Shown here piece by piece: positions 37,692-46,776 of a DNA stretch of 64,000 bases. Each line of letters opens with the position of its first letter. Positions within the stretch are counted from its first letter, which is position 1. Source of the stretch: Farysia itapuensis (taxonomy: Eukaryota; Basidiomycota; Ustilaginomycetes; Ustilaginales; Ustilaginaceae); assembly GCA_023212645.1 (NCBI GenBank), contig JALBYC010000001.1, positions 682,001 to 746,000 on the forward strand, read 5' to 3'. The position numbers and the translations under genes were made by a program. The notes under the pieces are model-generated. The model was not told the DNA's origin and did not search any database. It worked only from the letters and a program-made list of their open reading frames with translations.

Positions 37692-39146
37692 TTTAGACTT
37701 TCTTTGCCCACGTATCGGCGAGCGCTGCACCTCTGCTTCGGCTATGGGCTCTGACTTGAATGACGATGCATCCTGGAAGCTTTGACATGTGCGTTGCCGA
37801 GGTCTCGTCTGGACCTCTGCAGACCATTGCTAGCGTGGGCACGTTCTTTTCATGAAACCCGAAGAACGTGGAATATCCGTTCAAGAGGAAGCCAAAATGT
37901 ACACATGCAATCAACCCGAAAGAGCATCGGACATGAGCGGCAAAAGAAGGTTCGTTAATTAGTACAAGGACTCGTCTTCGGTGACGGCTCGGATGACACC
38001 CACTAGCTACGGCGAAGCGCGCTTAACGCTTAAAGGAAGACTCGCAGACCCTTGTTCTTCCAGACACTATGGTTGACTGCACGTAGACAGTCTCACATAT
38101 AGCAAGGCTAGAAGTATTCTGTCTCATCCGTGGGTATCACGACGATGCACATGCTTTCGAAGAGACGTTCGCCGAATCGCGGATAATGGTGTCTACTTTC
38201 GGTTTCCGCTGCTGAAGATGAAAGGGACGTCGATTGGTTCGGATGCAATTTCCTAAAGCAGAAATGTCGAGCAGATTTGATTTGCCAGGATAAATTGGAA
38301 ATCCAATAGATAGATTATGCCCTGCTGCAGAAGATGCGTGTACAATTTTTAATGATCGGCAGGATCTGCACAACTGACAGACTACATTGGTGCTCCGCAT
38401 TCTGTCCAGCATGAAGCCTCGGCAAAATCGCAGCAGGATCGCTGACTCGCCCCGGGGGAGTCCACGTTCTTTGCCACAAGGGTGGCGATCGCTTACAGCC
38501 GAAGTGCTGAGTTCCATGCATTTCGGCAAAGCTCGCACGAATATCTAACCGGCGGACTTGTTCGCATCGAGAGAATATTTGCCAAATGACACGCTTATTG
38601 CACATCTGCAACTGCTGGGAGGAAAACACCTTTGACAATCTTCAGGACGAATGGTTTGGTTGATGTTTCCGGAAGCAGAAGATAAGGGGACTCAAGAGGA
38701 TTTACAGGGAGGCTTGGCACACGTGTGACTGAAATTGAACTGAGTAGGCATCAGCTCCGCTTGTCACACAATGCAGTCAAGAAGAAGTCCGTCCCAGCGA
38801 TGTGCACTTTTGTCTCCGACCAACATCTCCCCTGCCTGTCGTTGCCGGCTTTCCTCTTCCTGTCTCGAAACCTAATCGCTGGCGGCGATCCCAGGGAATT
38901 CAGCTCAAGTGGAAGAACCGGCGAAACAGTCCTGCCCTTCTGCGCTAGACAGTTTGCCGACGCCGTGCTTTCGATGTTTACCCCCTGGGACAGTCTGACC
39001 TGTCAGCATGAGGCCTATAAGTACGCTCTGAAACCCAGCCCCTCTCTTCCTCCTTCATCCAACACCTCACTACTCTCCTCTCCACTCAAGTCTCCTTTCC
39101 CCCTTAGACTCCCTGGTCCTCGGTCCATTACCCACTCTCTTTCAAG
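37692..39146. promoter_or_regulatory. Gene-poor region upstream of the secreted cysteine-rich gene
   Basis: About 1.45 kb without a gene I can support. On the minus strand a frame open from about 38013 to 37693 has coding-like codon use (contains FGFHEKNVPTLAMVCRGPDE) but no start codon upstream that I could link by splicing. Near the plus-strand gene there is a good core promoter: TATAA at 39016-39020, about 130 nt before the ATG at 39147, followed by a long CT-rich stretch (about 39040-39120), as in strongly expressed fungal genes. Confidence 0.5.
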
Positions 39147-39920
39147 ATGCGAACCTCCTTCAAAGCCGCTTTCCTCGTCGCTGCCACCTGCCTGGTCGCC
39201 CTTCAGGTTGCCCAGCCTGTCTCTGGACACCTTGTTGACCGCGAGGTCTTCGAGAACGTTGCTCCCGCTCTTTACGACTACGAGCGACGACGAGTAGCCA
39301 CCGCCGTCCCCACCACCACCACCACCACCAGCAACCCCAAGGCCACCGCCACCCCCGGCGCCTCATGCAAGAAGGACTCTTCGTGTGCTTCGGGCAGCTG
39401 TGACTCCGGCAAGTGTGTTCCTGCCACTGGCAAGGGCCCCGTCAGCTCCTACTGCACCCAGGACGACCAGTGCTCCAACAGCCTGTACTGCTACCGAGGC
39501 ACTTGTGCCACCATCAAGGACGACGGCTCCAACTGCTACAAGGATTCTGGATGCACCTCGGGCGCCTGTGTCAACAAGGTCTGCACCGGCCCTGCCTCCG
39601 TGCCCCGTGGAGGCGCATGCACCAAGTCTGACCAGTGCAAGAACAACAGCTTCTGCTCCAACGGTGCCTGCGCCAAGGAGGGCGCTGTCGGTGACTACTG
39701 CTACAAGGACTTGGGATGTGCCAGCGGCTCGTGCAAGAACAACAAGTGCGCCACTGTCCCCACCCGCAACATTGGACAGTCCTGCTCCGGCGACGATGTC
39801 TGCATCTCCGGCTTCTGCTCCAAGGGCGCCTGTGCTGCTCAGCGTGGTGCTGGCCGTGGATGCAACGGACCCTCCGCCTGTATCTCGGGAGTTTGCAAGA
39901 AGAACGGCACTTGCAAGTAA
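39147..39920 (+). CDS. Secreted protein with seven four-cysteine modules
   Basis: A single-exon product of 257 aa. It has a signal peptide (about 1-27, MRTSFKAAFLVAATCLVALQ), a short pro-region ending in Arg47-Arg49, a likely Kex2-type site, and a Thr/Pro/Ala linker (about 50-72) suited to O-glycosylation. The rest consists of seven modules with the pattern C-x5-C-x4/5-C-x4/5-C, with cysteines at 74/80/85/90, 103/109/115/120, 130/136/141/146, 158/164/170/175, 185/191/196/201, 213/219/224/229 and 239/245/250/256. The modules resemble Dickkopf-type cysteine-rich repeats. Codon use is strongly biased to C in third position, suggesting high expression. It could be a cell-wall or secreted effector-like protein; the function is unknown. 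Confidence 0.88.
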   Translation: MRTSFKAAFLVAATCLVALQVAQPVSGHLVDREVFENVAPALYDYERRRVATAVPTTTTTTSNPKATATPGASCKKDSSCASGSCDSGKCVPATGKGPVSSYCTQDDQCSNSLYCYRGTCATIKDDGSNCYKDSGCTSGACVNKVCTGPASVPRGGACTKSDQCKNNSFCSNGACAKEGAVGDYCYKDLGCASGSCKNNKCATVPTRNIGQSCSGDDVCISGFCSKGACAAQRGAGRGCNGPSACISGVCKKNGTCK

Positions 39921-40642
39921 ACTATTTCCATCAGCACCTGACCACCAAGAGAGGACCAGGATCTACAAGCCGGATGCTCTCTCATCATACACCACGGCTC
40001 TGTAGCTCACTTACGACACGCCTATCATCTACTTCGTTGCACCTGCACCTTTTTCATTTCGTTTCATTGCCTGCAACGTCGACTTTTCAGGGGAAACATA
40101 TTTGCGATCCGCTCTCTATCTTTGCTGTGTTGTGCTGATCGTCCTTATCTGAGAAGTTTGGAATGTTTTGAATATGCACCGAGAAATCCAAAAAATTGAG
40201 CAGATGAGTTCAAACACCGACGCGACTGGTAGCGCGAATTGTAGATCGGTCTCAAATTCGAAGCATGCATGGCAACTTGCTTTTCTTCCGTTTCCGGAAG
40301 CCGTCGTCGATCCATGGATAAATACGTATGCCACGCACGGGTAGGGACAGCTCGGCTAGCCTAAGCGGTTCAGGTACGGAACCCTAGCGTGGCAAGGGTT
40401 CAGACCCTTGATCGTGGCTTAGATACTAATGCTGGTGGCTCCTTTCTTCCCGTGTCTTGGATATTGGCTGAGAGAGGTCTCATGGCGGTCAGCCGAGATC
40501 TTGCACGCGATGTGGTACTCATGACGATCGAGAATAGATGGCGAAGCACAGAGAAACGAAGTCACAAGACAATGACTGACGATTATGCAAAGACGAACTA
40601 CGTAGACAAGGGCAAAGGGAGCTGGAATAGGTGAATCGCGAA
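39921..40642. other. Intergenic region with a tRNA-like element, no gene seen
   Basis: This 722-nt stretch lies between two convergent genes. At 40357-40368 there is a perfect match to the RNA polymerase III A-box consensus (TAGCCTAAGCGG) and at 40397-40407 a near match to the B box (GGTTCAGACCC). A cloverleaf cannot be folded. Perfect 7-bp complementarity GAACCCT/AGGGTTC lies in between. No protein-coding gene was found. Confidence 0.4.
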
Positions 40643-42352
40643 TTACGCAGTTGTAGGTGGCGGAGGAGCTGGAACAGGAGCGTACAGCGCGGCAACTGGT
40701 CTGTTGGACTCGATAGCCTCGTGAGCTGCACTGATAGCCGATTCGAGGATCTTGGGCACCCGGGTTCCTTTGAGCCTTTTGAGTGTAGCACCGTACAGGC
40801 ACTGTTGCTCGGGTGCGTTTGCTGCCTCGATGTACGGAACGTGGCGGGTCCATACATTTGGGAGGTAGTAAGATTCAACCTGAGGATTTGCGAGCAAGCC
40901 GCCGTGGAACCAGAACGGAGTTCCAGACGCCTTCTGACTTGAGTGGGTCTCTGGATTGCTGAAGGGACTGAAGTAGGAGTACACGGTCGAGGACTCTGGA
41001 GTGGACTGCGGACTGAGGAATTGCAGGGTGCGCGAAGAGCAGATGGACGGGCTCGAGTCGTCTTCCCAGTCTCCTGCATACTTGCCAATGGCACCTGGCC
41101 AAGTGTTTTCGAAAGCATAGGTGACGTTGCTGAGCTCGAAGGCGAGCCAAAGTCCCTCTCTCATCGTGTGAGGGTGAGCACCCCATACCATCGATCTTGC
41201 AAATCTTGTGCGGGTCCAGGCGTTGAGAAAGAGTGCTGCCAGCACACCTGGTCGCCCTTTGTCGAGTACAACAACGCCCATGTCCTGACGCGAACCAATC
41301 TGATGGTTCCAAAACGGGCTTTCCGAAAGTTTGAGTGAAGGAGCACCTTGATCGAATTGTCGCTTGATGAAGGAGACGAGGTACTGCGACCCTCGGTCTG
41401 CAGGCTTTGCCTTGGATCGGAAGAAGAGAGTTCCAGTCTTTTGGAAAGAGGGGTGACTGTACATCTTGCTGGGATCTTCGAGGAAGACGACATCTGGGTC
41501 GACAACAATGATTTCCTGGAACTGACTTGCCAAGATGGCAAGACTTTGACGCTCGTAGCCAACGTTCCATCCCGGATATCTGCCGGCATCGTCCTCGAGA
41601 TCGGCAGAGAAGAGGGGCAACTGATCGATGTCGTACGTCATGACGTTGCCCAAATTTCGAAGAAGAAGCTGAAGCGGAACTGGTAATTCGTCCTCCAGGT
41701 GAAAGTAAATTTCGATGGGCAGGTCACACTTGTGCGTCTTGCGGATGACACTGATGGTTTGGAAAGCTGTCATGACGGAATTACGATCGACAACCATGAC
41801 GATACCACGTTTGTGCTGCTGACCGACATCGCCCATCAAGTCGTTGCTTTTGACGCGCTTCATCAGACCAATGCTGCTGGAAATGCGGTTGCCGGCTAGC
41901 GCCTTTTGACGGATTTTCGCTGCACCTGGCATGAATGTCCACAACTTTTCCTCGAGCAGATCCAGTTTGCCAAACTGACCGGTGCGGGCGAGTTCGGCAT
42001 ACGAGTGCGCGCGGAAGCCCATTTCTCTAAAGGAATAACGCTCGTCTACTTGGACCGGGTGCGTTGCAACATATTGTGTCCATATATCTAGTGCTTCGCT
42101 GTCCATCGTACGAACCCGAAATCGATGAATCGGTGACAGCGAAGGCCTGACTTCGAAAGTGATCTTGACCAGGTAGATGAGTGTAAGTGCAAGCAAGACA
42201 TACTTGACTCTGGCCATCATGGCAGTGACTAGCTTTGGTACAGCTGCCATATCTCCTACGATGTTGGGAGGCAAAAGACACGGAGCGTGGAGAAGGAGTA
42301 AAGAAAGCAAGCGGGCGATCAACAACACATTGTGAGCGAGAAAAGGGTCCAA
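40643..42352 (-). CDS. GT71 family alpha-1,3-mannosyltransferase (Mnn1-like), paralogue A
   Basis: A single-exon product of up to 569 aa. A membrane segment at about 49-66 (VKYVLLALTLIYLVKITF) predicts a type II Golgi protein; the first 34 residues are also hydrophobic, and the ATG at 42250 (MAAVPKLV) is a likely alternative start. The catalytic domain has RGIVMVVDRNSVMTAFQTISVIR, LPIEIYFHLEDELP, a DxD-type motif in VVDPDVVFLEDP, KTGTLFFRSKA and MGVVVLDKGR. The family adds terminal alpha-1,3-mannose to N- and O-glycans. It is clearly related to the divergent gene at 43163-45061, sharing the LEDP, TGTLFF and GLWLAFELSN-type motifs. Confidence 0.88.
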   Translation of the reverse strand: MDPFLAHNVLLIARLLSLLLLHAPCLLPPNIVGDMAAVPKLVTAMMARVKYVLLALTLIYLVKITFEVRPSLSPIHRFRVRTMDSEALDIWTQYVATHPVQVDERYSFREMGFRAHSYAELARTGQFGKLDLLEEKLWTFMPGAAKIRQKALAGNRISSSIGLMKRVKSNDLMGDVGQQHKRGIVMVVDRNSVMTAFQTISVIRKTHKCDLPIEIYFHLEDELPVPLQLLLRNLGNVMTYDIDQLPLFSADLEDDAGRYPGWNVGYERQSLAILASQFQEIIVVDPDVVFLEDPSKMYSHPSFQKTGTLFFRSKAKPADRGSQYLVSFIKRQFDQGAPSLKLSESPFWNHQIGSRQDMGVVVLDKGRPGVLAALFLNAWTRTRFARSMVWGAHPHTMREGLWLAFELSNVTYAFENTWPGAIGKYAGDWEDDSSPSICSSRTLQFLSPQSTPESSTVYSYFSPFSNPETHSSQKASGTPFWFHGGLLANPQVESYYLPNVWTRHVPYIEAANAPEQQCLYGATLKRLKGTRVPKILESAISAAHEAIESNRPVAALYAPVPAPPPPTTA

Positions 42353-43162
42353 TGACAGTTATTGGCAAGGCGACCTAGCGAACAGCGAGTAGCGAGTCGC
42401 TCCGATGCTTCTTCTGGTGCTTCCTTCCTTCTTTGGTGCGTCGGACATGCGCCAACAGAATCAGTGGCTGACAAAAGCAAGTCGCAAGTGTTTTACCGGC
42501 CCACAAACGTTCCAAATTGATGAGCGGCAGATTCGGAAAGCGCGGTTCTGTGTTGATAGGCCAACATCAGCAGCACCATTCGTTCTCATTTGTGATTTTC
42601 GATAGTCAGACATTTCAACTGCACGTGGTCCTTGCCTATAATCCGAAGGAAATCAAATCTGCATCCGAATGCGCTTTTTTGCCGCTTGTCTACGCCTCAT
42701 GCAGTTCATGCACTTCGGTGATGGCAAGGCGACGTCTCTGCTCTCATGCCTTCCAGGCATCGGCCGGCGCACTTTGTGGTGTTGACTAGAGTGTCGACAC
42801 TTGGTCCCGCGTCCGACGAGCGCCCTAATGCCGCGGCTGATTGGCCGGTACCTTTGTCGAATTTGGCCATTTTCCTGTACCTTTTTCCTCTGTCTCTGTC
42901 CACGAGTGAAACGTCGTTACCTGAGCGGAGATTTGCCGGGTGCCACTTTGACAGACAGAATTCACTCTCACTAGGATGAGATCACCGATGGATGCCGTTT
43001 TTCTCTGTGTTGTTCTCGCTTCCCGTCGCCCAAGGATTATTTTCTCCACTCATCGTCCGATCCATCCTTCTCTGTGCTGATAGCCTCCCTCTTGAACAAG
43101 TACAATAGTCTCATTGGCACGACGCTGGTGCGCTGCAAAGCACCCCGCACATTGCCAGATTA
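42353..43162. promoter_or_regulatory. Divergent region between the two GT71 genes
   Basis: This 810-nt stretch is shared by the two mannosyltransferase paralogues. Short frames occur but none has family features. It likely holds both promoters and leaders, with CT-rich sequence near 43030-43100. Confidence 0.45.
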
Positions 43163-45061
43163 GTGCAGTCCTCTCACATTGGCATGGATAGCTCTCTTCC
43201 AGCGTCCCGTTTCAGAGGCCAGATCCTCGAGTTCCCTCCCATCGAGTCCACGCATCTAGGCGCTGCTACCGTCATGCATCAAAGACCCGCCAAGCCGGCA
43301 AGAGCCGCATCTATCTCACTAGAACTACCTCCACGCTACTCTGAGCATGGCAGTCCAGACCTCAAAGATAACTCCATGTTTGAGGGCAAGCCATCCCTCT
43401 ATCGGCCCGGGTACCAGATCTTGCCCAGTCCAACGACCGCATCAGCCAGCAGCTCCCCTCAATTGAATCAGAAATCGCTAAACACCAGCAACGGCGATCG
43501 GTGGAATTACTTCTTGTACACACGCAAGGGCCGCAGAGGTCTGTACAACAAAGCCCGGCTGTTCTCGTACAAAGTCTTGATACCCGTAACTCTATTCGTG
43601 TTTGGCTTGCTCAAAATCTTTGTCTTCCCCTCCAAGACCGAACATACCGTCAACGGCGATGTTGCAAAGCATGCACACGAGGCAGTCTTCCTCAACTCGT
43701 GGATCGATCACGTCATCACTCACCCAATTCGGGCCAGGGACAAGGCCGGCTTTGCCGAAATGGGCCTGCGCACTGAGATGTACGCCCATCTGCTCAAGTA
43801 TCCTACTTTGCCAGACTTCGACCGCATGGAACGAGTCCTGTGGCCATTTGTTCCTGGTATCAATCAGCTTCGACGATGGTGGGTCGACTCTTCCCACATG
43901 ACCAACGCTCCGGGACAGAACAAGGGCATTGTCATGTCCCTAGGCTACAAAGGCTCAGTGTTTGCATCACAATTCATCTCCATCATTCGCGACAAGCATC
44001 GCAACGACATCCCCATCGAGCTGTACTACTACGGCGATAAGGATCTGCCCCAGCAGTACCGGGACTACCTGACTCAGACCTTCAAAAATGTTCGTTGCAT
44101 CGACCTCGAGTCTCTGGGACTCTTTGATGCCGATCTGGTGCAACTGGAGCGACAAGGCTTCGCGATCAAACCATTCGCCCTCTTGGCTACCAACTTTACC
44201 GAAGTAATGCTGGCTGATGCGGACGCAATTCTCTTGGAGGATCCGGACAACTTCTTCCAAGAGTCTGGCTATCTTGACACAGGCACCCTCTTTTTCCACG
44301 ATCGAGACCACGTGCGTCATGGCGCCGATGGCGTCATCCGCGATTTCATGAACAACCAATTGTCCCAGCGAGGTCCCTCGCCACGTCTGGCACAGAGCGA
44401 ATTCTGGAAGAAAAAGGGTATTTTTGAACAGGAATCCGGCATTGTCGTCGTTGACAAGCGCCGAATCAATGTTTTTGCTGCGCTTCTCTTTACAGCGTGG
44501 CAAAACATGGGAGAGATTCGCAAAAAGACGACATATCGAGTGTGGTGGGGAGACAAGGAGACGTTCTGGCTTGCATTCGAATTCTCCAATTTCCCCTACT
44601 ACTTTGTGCCCAAATACGCTCAGGCGATCGGCTCCACCGGTCGCCACTCCACCATTAACAAAGACGGCACAGAGGCCCAAGTAGACAGCGAGGAACTCTG
44701 TTCGGAACACCCCCTTCACTTTTTGGGAGCTGACACAGATGACTACAACGGCGACGGTGTTGTGGAACAGACGACGCTCGGACGTCCGGCGTGGTTCAAT
44801 GGCGGTATTCTTGACGTCAAGGTGCTGAGCGACGAAATCTACATTGATCCCAACACTTTTTCCATTGACGGCGAATGGGAATTCCTCTTTGAAGAAGAAA
44901 AATGGTGTATCCGCAACTACACCAAAGGAGACATGAAAGCCTTTGACTTGACCCCCCGGATCAACGAGATCAAAGTCATCGCCAAAACTGCGGAAGACAA
45001 CTTCCGGGCCAAGATACCCAAAGTCAAGAGCGTCAAAGAGGCCGTCCTTGCCAACGAATAA
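43163..45061 (+). CDS. GT71 family alpha-1,3-mannosyltransferase (Mnn1-like), paralogue B
   Basis: A single-exon product of 632 aa; a second Met at codon 8 is an alternative start. A cytoplasmic tail of ~130 residues precedes a membrane segment (about 137-153, KVLIPVTLFVFGLLKIFVF). The luminal domain shows KGIVMSLGYKGSVFASQFIS, IPIELYYYGDKDLP, DADAILLEDP (DxD motif), DTGTLFFHDRDH, ESGIVVVDKRR and WWGDKETFWLAFEFSNF, typical of Mnn1-type GT71 enzymes that cap glycans with alpha-1,3-mannose in the Golgi. Paralogue A lacks the long cytoplasmic tail, suggesting different sorting. Converges on cyclin H with 161 nt between stops. Confidence 0.9.
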   Translation: MQSSHIGMDSSLPASRFRGQILEFPPIESTHLGAATVMHQRPAKPARAASISLELPPRYSEHGSPDLKDNSMFEGKPSLYRPGYQILPSPTTASASSSPQLNQKSLNTSNGDRWNYFLYTRKGRRGLYNKARLFSYKVLIPVTLFVFGLLKIFVFPSKTEHTVNGDVAKHAHEAVFLNSWIDHVITHPIRARDKAGFAEMGLRTEMYAHLLKYPTLPDFDRMERVLWPFVPGINQLRRWWVDSSHMTNAPGQNKGIVMSLGYKGSVFASQFISIIRDKHRNDIPIELYYYGDKDLPQQYRDYLTQTFKNVRCIDLESLGLFDADLVQLERQGFAIKPFALLATNFTEVMLADADAILLEDPDNFFQESGYLDTGTLFFHDRDHVRHGADGVIRDFMNNQLSQRGPSPRLAQSEFWKKKGIFEQESGIVVVDKRRINVFAALLFTAWQNMGEIRKKTTYRVWWGDKETFWLAFEFSNFPYYFVPKYAQAIGSTGRHSTINKDGTEAQVDSEELCSEHPLHFLGADTDDYNGDGVVEQTTLGRPAWFNGGILDVKVLSDEIYIDPNTFSIDGEWEFLFEEEKWCIRNYTKGDMKAFDLTPRINEIKVIAKTAEDNFRAKIPKVKSVKEAVLANE

Positions 45062-45222
45062 ATGTTCCGCGCAGCATCTCCCCCACGCTGTTTTCTCTCC
45101 AAATTGTGCTGGATCCTGTCTTTCTCTGTCCATATATCTGTCACACTTGTACGCTGTTTTGGTTCATTTTGGAACTCGCATATAGATGTCAATTTGCTCT
45201 GATAAAAGCGCGTGTGCGAGAT

Positions 45223-46776
45223 CTAGACGGCGGGCTCTGGTTTGAGACCAAAGTCTTTGGAGACTGGGACATCGTTGTCTTCATCGTCACTGTCGACGAT
45301 GATAGGGACTGTCTGACCGTCGCCGTTTGTGGTTTCTGTTTTGACGACAGCACGCTTGACCGACTCAGCACCAAAGAGGCCGCCATTGCTTGGCGCTTCT
45401 GACGTTTGTTCGCTCGCAAAGGGATCTGTTAGCGCGCCAGAAGCTGCTTTACGTGCGCGCTTTTGCTGGGCAACACTCTGCTCTTTGGCCTGACGCTTGA
45501 GGAAAAGTTTACTGCCGGGCACTTTTTCGGGGTTCATGCACTGTTTTTGTCGTTTGTCAATCTCCTTTACCTTTTCTATATCGTCGCTCCCCTTGCCAAT
45601 GCCAGTGTGGCCCCCTGCCTCTCTCGCTTTGAACATTGCTTCGATCTGGTCCAACATCTCTTCCAGGTTAGACCGAGACAGACCCAAAGGCTGTGCCTCA
45701 ATAGTGACATCGTCGTACTCGACCGTGGGTGTCGGTACTGCTGCGGATGTAGCGGCTGCAATCGCGTCCTCGGCAGCTTTGAGACCCGCCTTGCCCTTTG
45801 CCCTCTTGGCTGCGGCCAATTTAGCTTTGTTTTGCCGTTCCTGCTCCAACGCGCGTTCCTTGATACGCTCTGCTTTGGAAGCAAGGCTCGCAGACTTTGC
45901 CCGCGTTTCCTTGCTGTCCAGCCAGCAGCTGACAACATCCCGACCAGATGTCTGGGGGCCATCAGCAGCGCGTAGACACGCCAATGCAATCTGAGATGGC
46001 GTATAGATGAACTCGGCGTCGGTGAGGCGGGAGTTCATGAGGTGCGAATGAGCCGAAGCAGCAAGTGCGTGAACAGCCTCGCGCGATGGTGGTTCGGGAA
46101 GTGCTTGGACGTCAAGCATCAATCCGTACAGGGCCCGGTGTGCTCCAACGACCGCGAATTCGAATTGAAGGCTTTGAGAGACGAGGAACTCGAGGTCGAG
46201 GACCGTTCGACGGTTCTCCTCGATCAAAGCCTTGTCACCGCTCTTTCCTGCGAGCTTGCGAGCAAAGTCAAGCAGATTTAGCGGATAGTTTTCCGCCTTG
46301 CTGGCAAGGAAGATGCAAGTGATGACGACGTTCTTGGGATGAAAATCCATGCAAGTATTGCGCAGATAGAAGCGCTTGACATAGGTCGTGGCTGTTGCTT
46401 CCACGAGTTCGGGTAGGCCAAATGCACGTACGATCTGGCCGACTTTGACGAGGTAGTAGGTGATGAGCGCCACTTCGTCCTCCACTGACAGGAAAGGAAT
46501 GTCGGAGGCGGAAGCACTTGAGGACGAAGCTTGCTGTTCTTCATTCCAGATTGCCTCGAGACGTCGTCGAGCTGCTTGGTTGCCGTCGTGTCGAAGCGTG
46601 GCGAGCTTCGATGCGCTGTATCGCCAGTTGCGTGCCTGACTCGTCTGGGCATACACCGATGACGGTCCGAAATCTGGGGGATTCCGAAGCATGGCCTCAA
46701 TTTCAACAGGACGCATAGCTGCCTGCGACCTGTCCGGCACAGCGCCCGCTGTGCTCTCCTGAAACTCTGCCGCCAT
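45223..46776 (-). CDS. Cyclin H, regulatory subunit of the CDK-activating kinase of TFIIH
   Basis: A single-exon product of 517 aa. Residues 40-75 have the cyclin H N-terminal signature (SSVYAQTSQARNWRYS, then an Arg-rich AARRR). The first cyclin box covers about 95-205 (EVALITYYLVKVGQIVRAFGLP, ATTYVKRFYLRNTCMDFHPKNVVITCIFLASKAENYP), with DLEFLVSQSLQFEFAVVGAHRAL, and a second box follows to about 305. Cyclin H partners Cdk7 (Kin28/Mcs6) and Mat1, phosphorylates the RNA polymerase II tail and activates cell-cycle kinases. A charged, disordered tail of about 200 residues (Lys/Ala-rich helix, then acidic end) makes it longer than the ~320-aa animal protein. Confidence 0.92.
   Translation of the reverse strand: MAAEFQESTAGAVPDRSQAAMRPVEIEAMLRNPPDFGPSSVYAQTSQARNWRYSASKLATLRHDGNQAARRRLEAIWNEEQQASSSSASASDIPFLSVEDEVALITYYLVKVGQIVRAFGLPELVEATATTYVKRFYLRNTCMDFHPKNVVITCIFLASKAENYPLNLLDFARKLAGKSGDKALIEENRRTVLDLEFLVSQSLQFEFAVVGAHRALYGLMLDVQALPEPPSREAVHALAASAHSHLMNSRLTDAEFIYTPSQIALACLRAADGPQTSGRDVVSCWLDSKETRAKSASLASKAERIKERALEQERQNKAKLAAAKRAKGKAGLKAAEDAIAAATSAAVPTPTVEYDDVTIEAQPLGLSRSNLEEMLDQIEAMFKAREAGGHTGIGKGSDDIEKVKEIDKRQKQCMNPEKVPGSKLFLKRQAKEQSVAQQKRARKAASGALTDPFASEQTSEAPSNGGLFGAESVKRAVVKTETTNGDGQTVPIIVDSDDEDNDVPVSKDFGLKPEPAV

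Noticed and set aside
38137..38538. 133-codon minus-strand frame in the gene-poor region
   Set aside because: Codon use and residue composition do not look coding and no splice partner was found.
40350..40430. tRNA gene
   Set aside because: A- and B-box-like words are present, but acceptor and anticodon stems cannot be paired; kept only as a low-interest finding.
43967..45133. Open frame of 388 codons on the minus strand opposite GT71 paralogue B
   Set aside because: Long, but without domain features and fully overlapping a well-supported gene.
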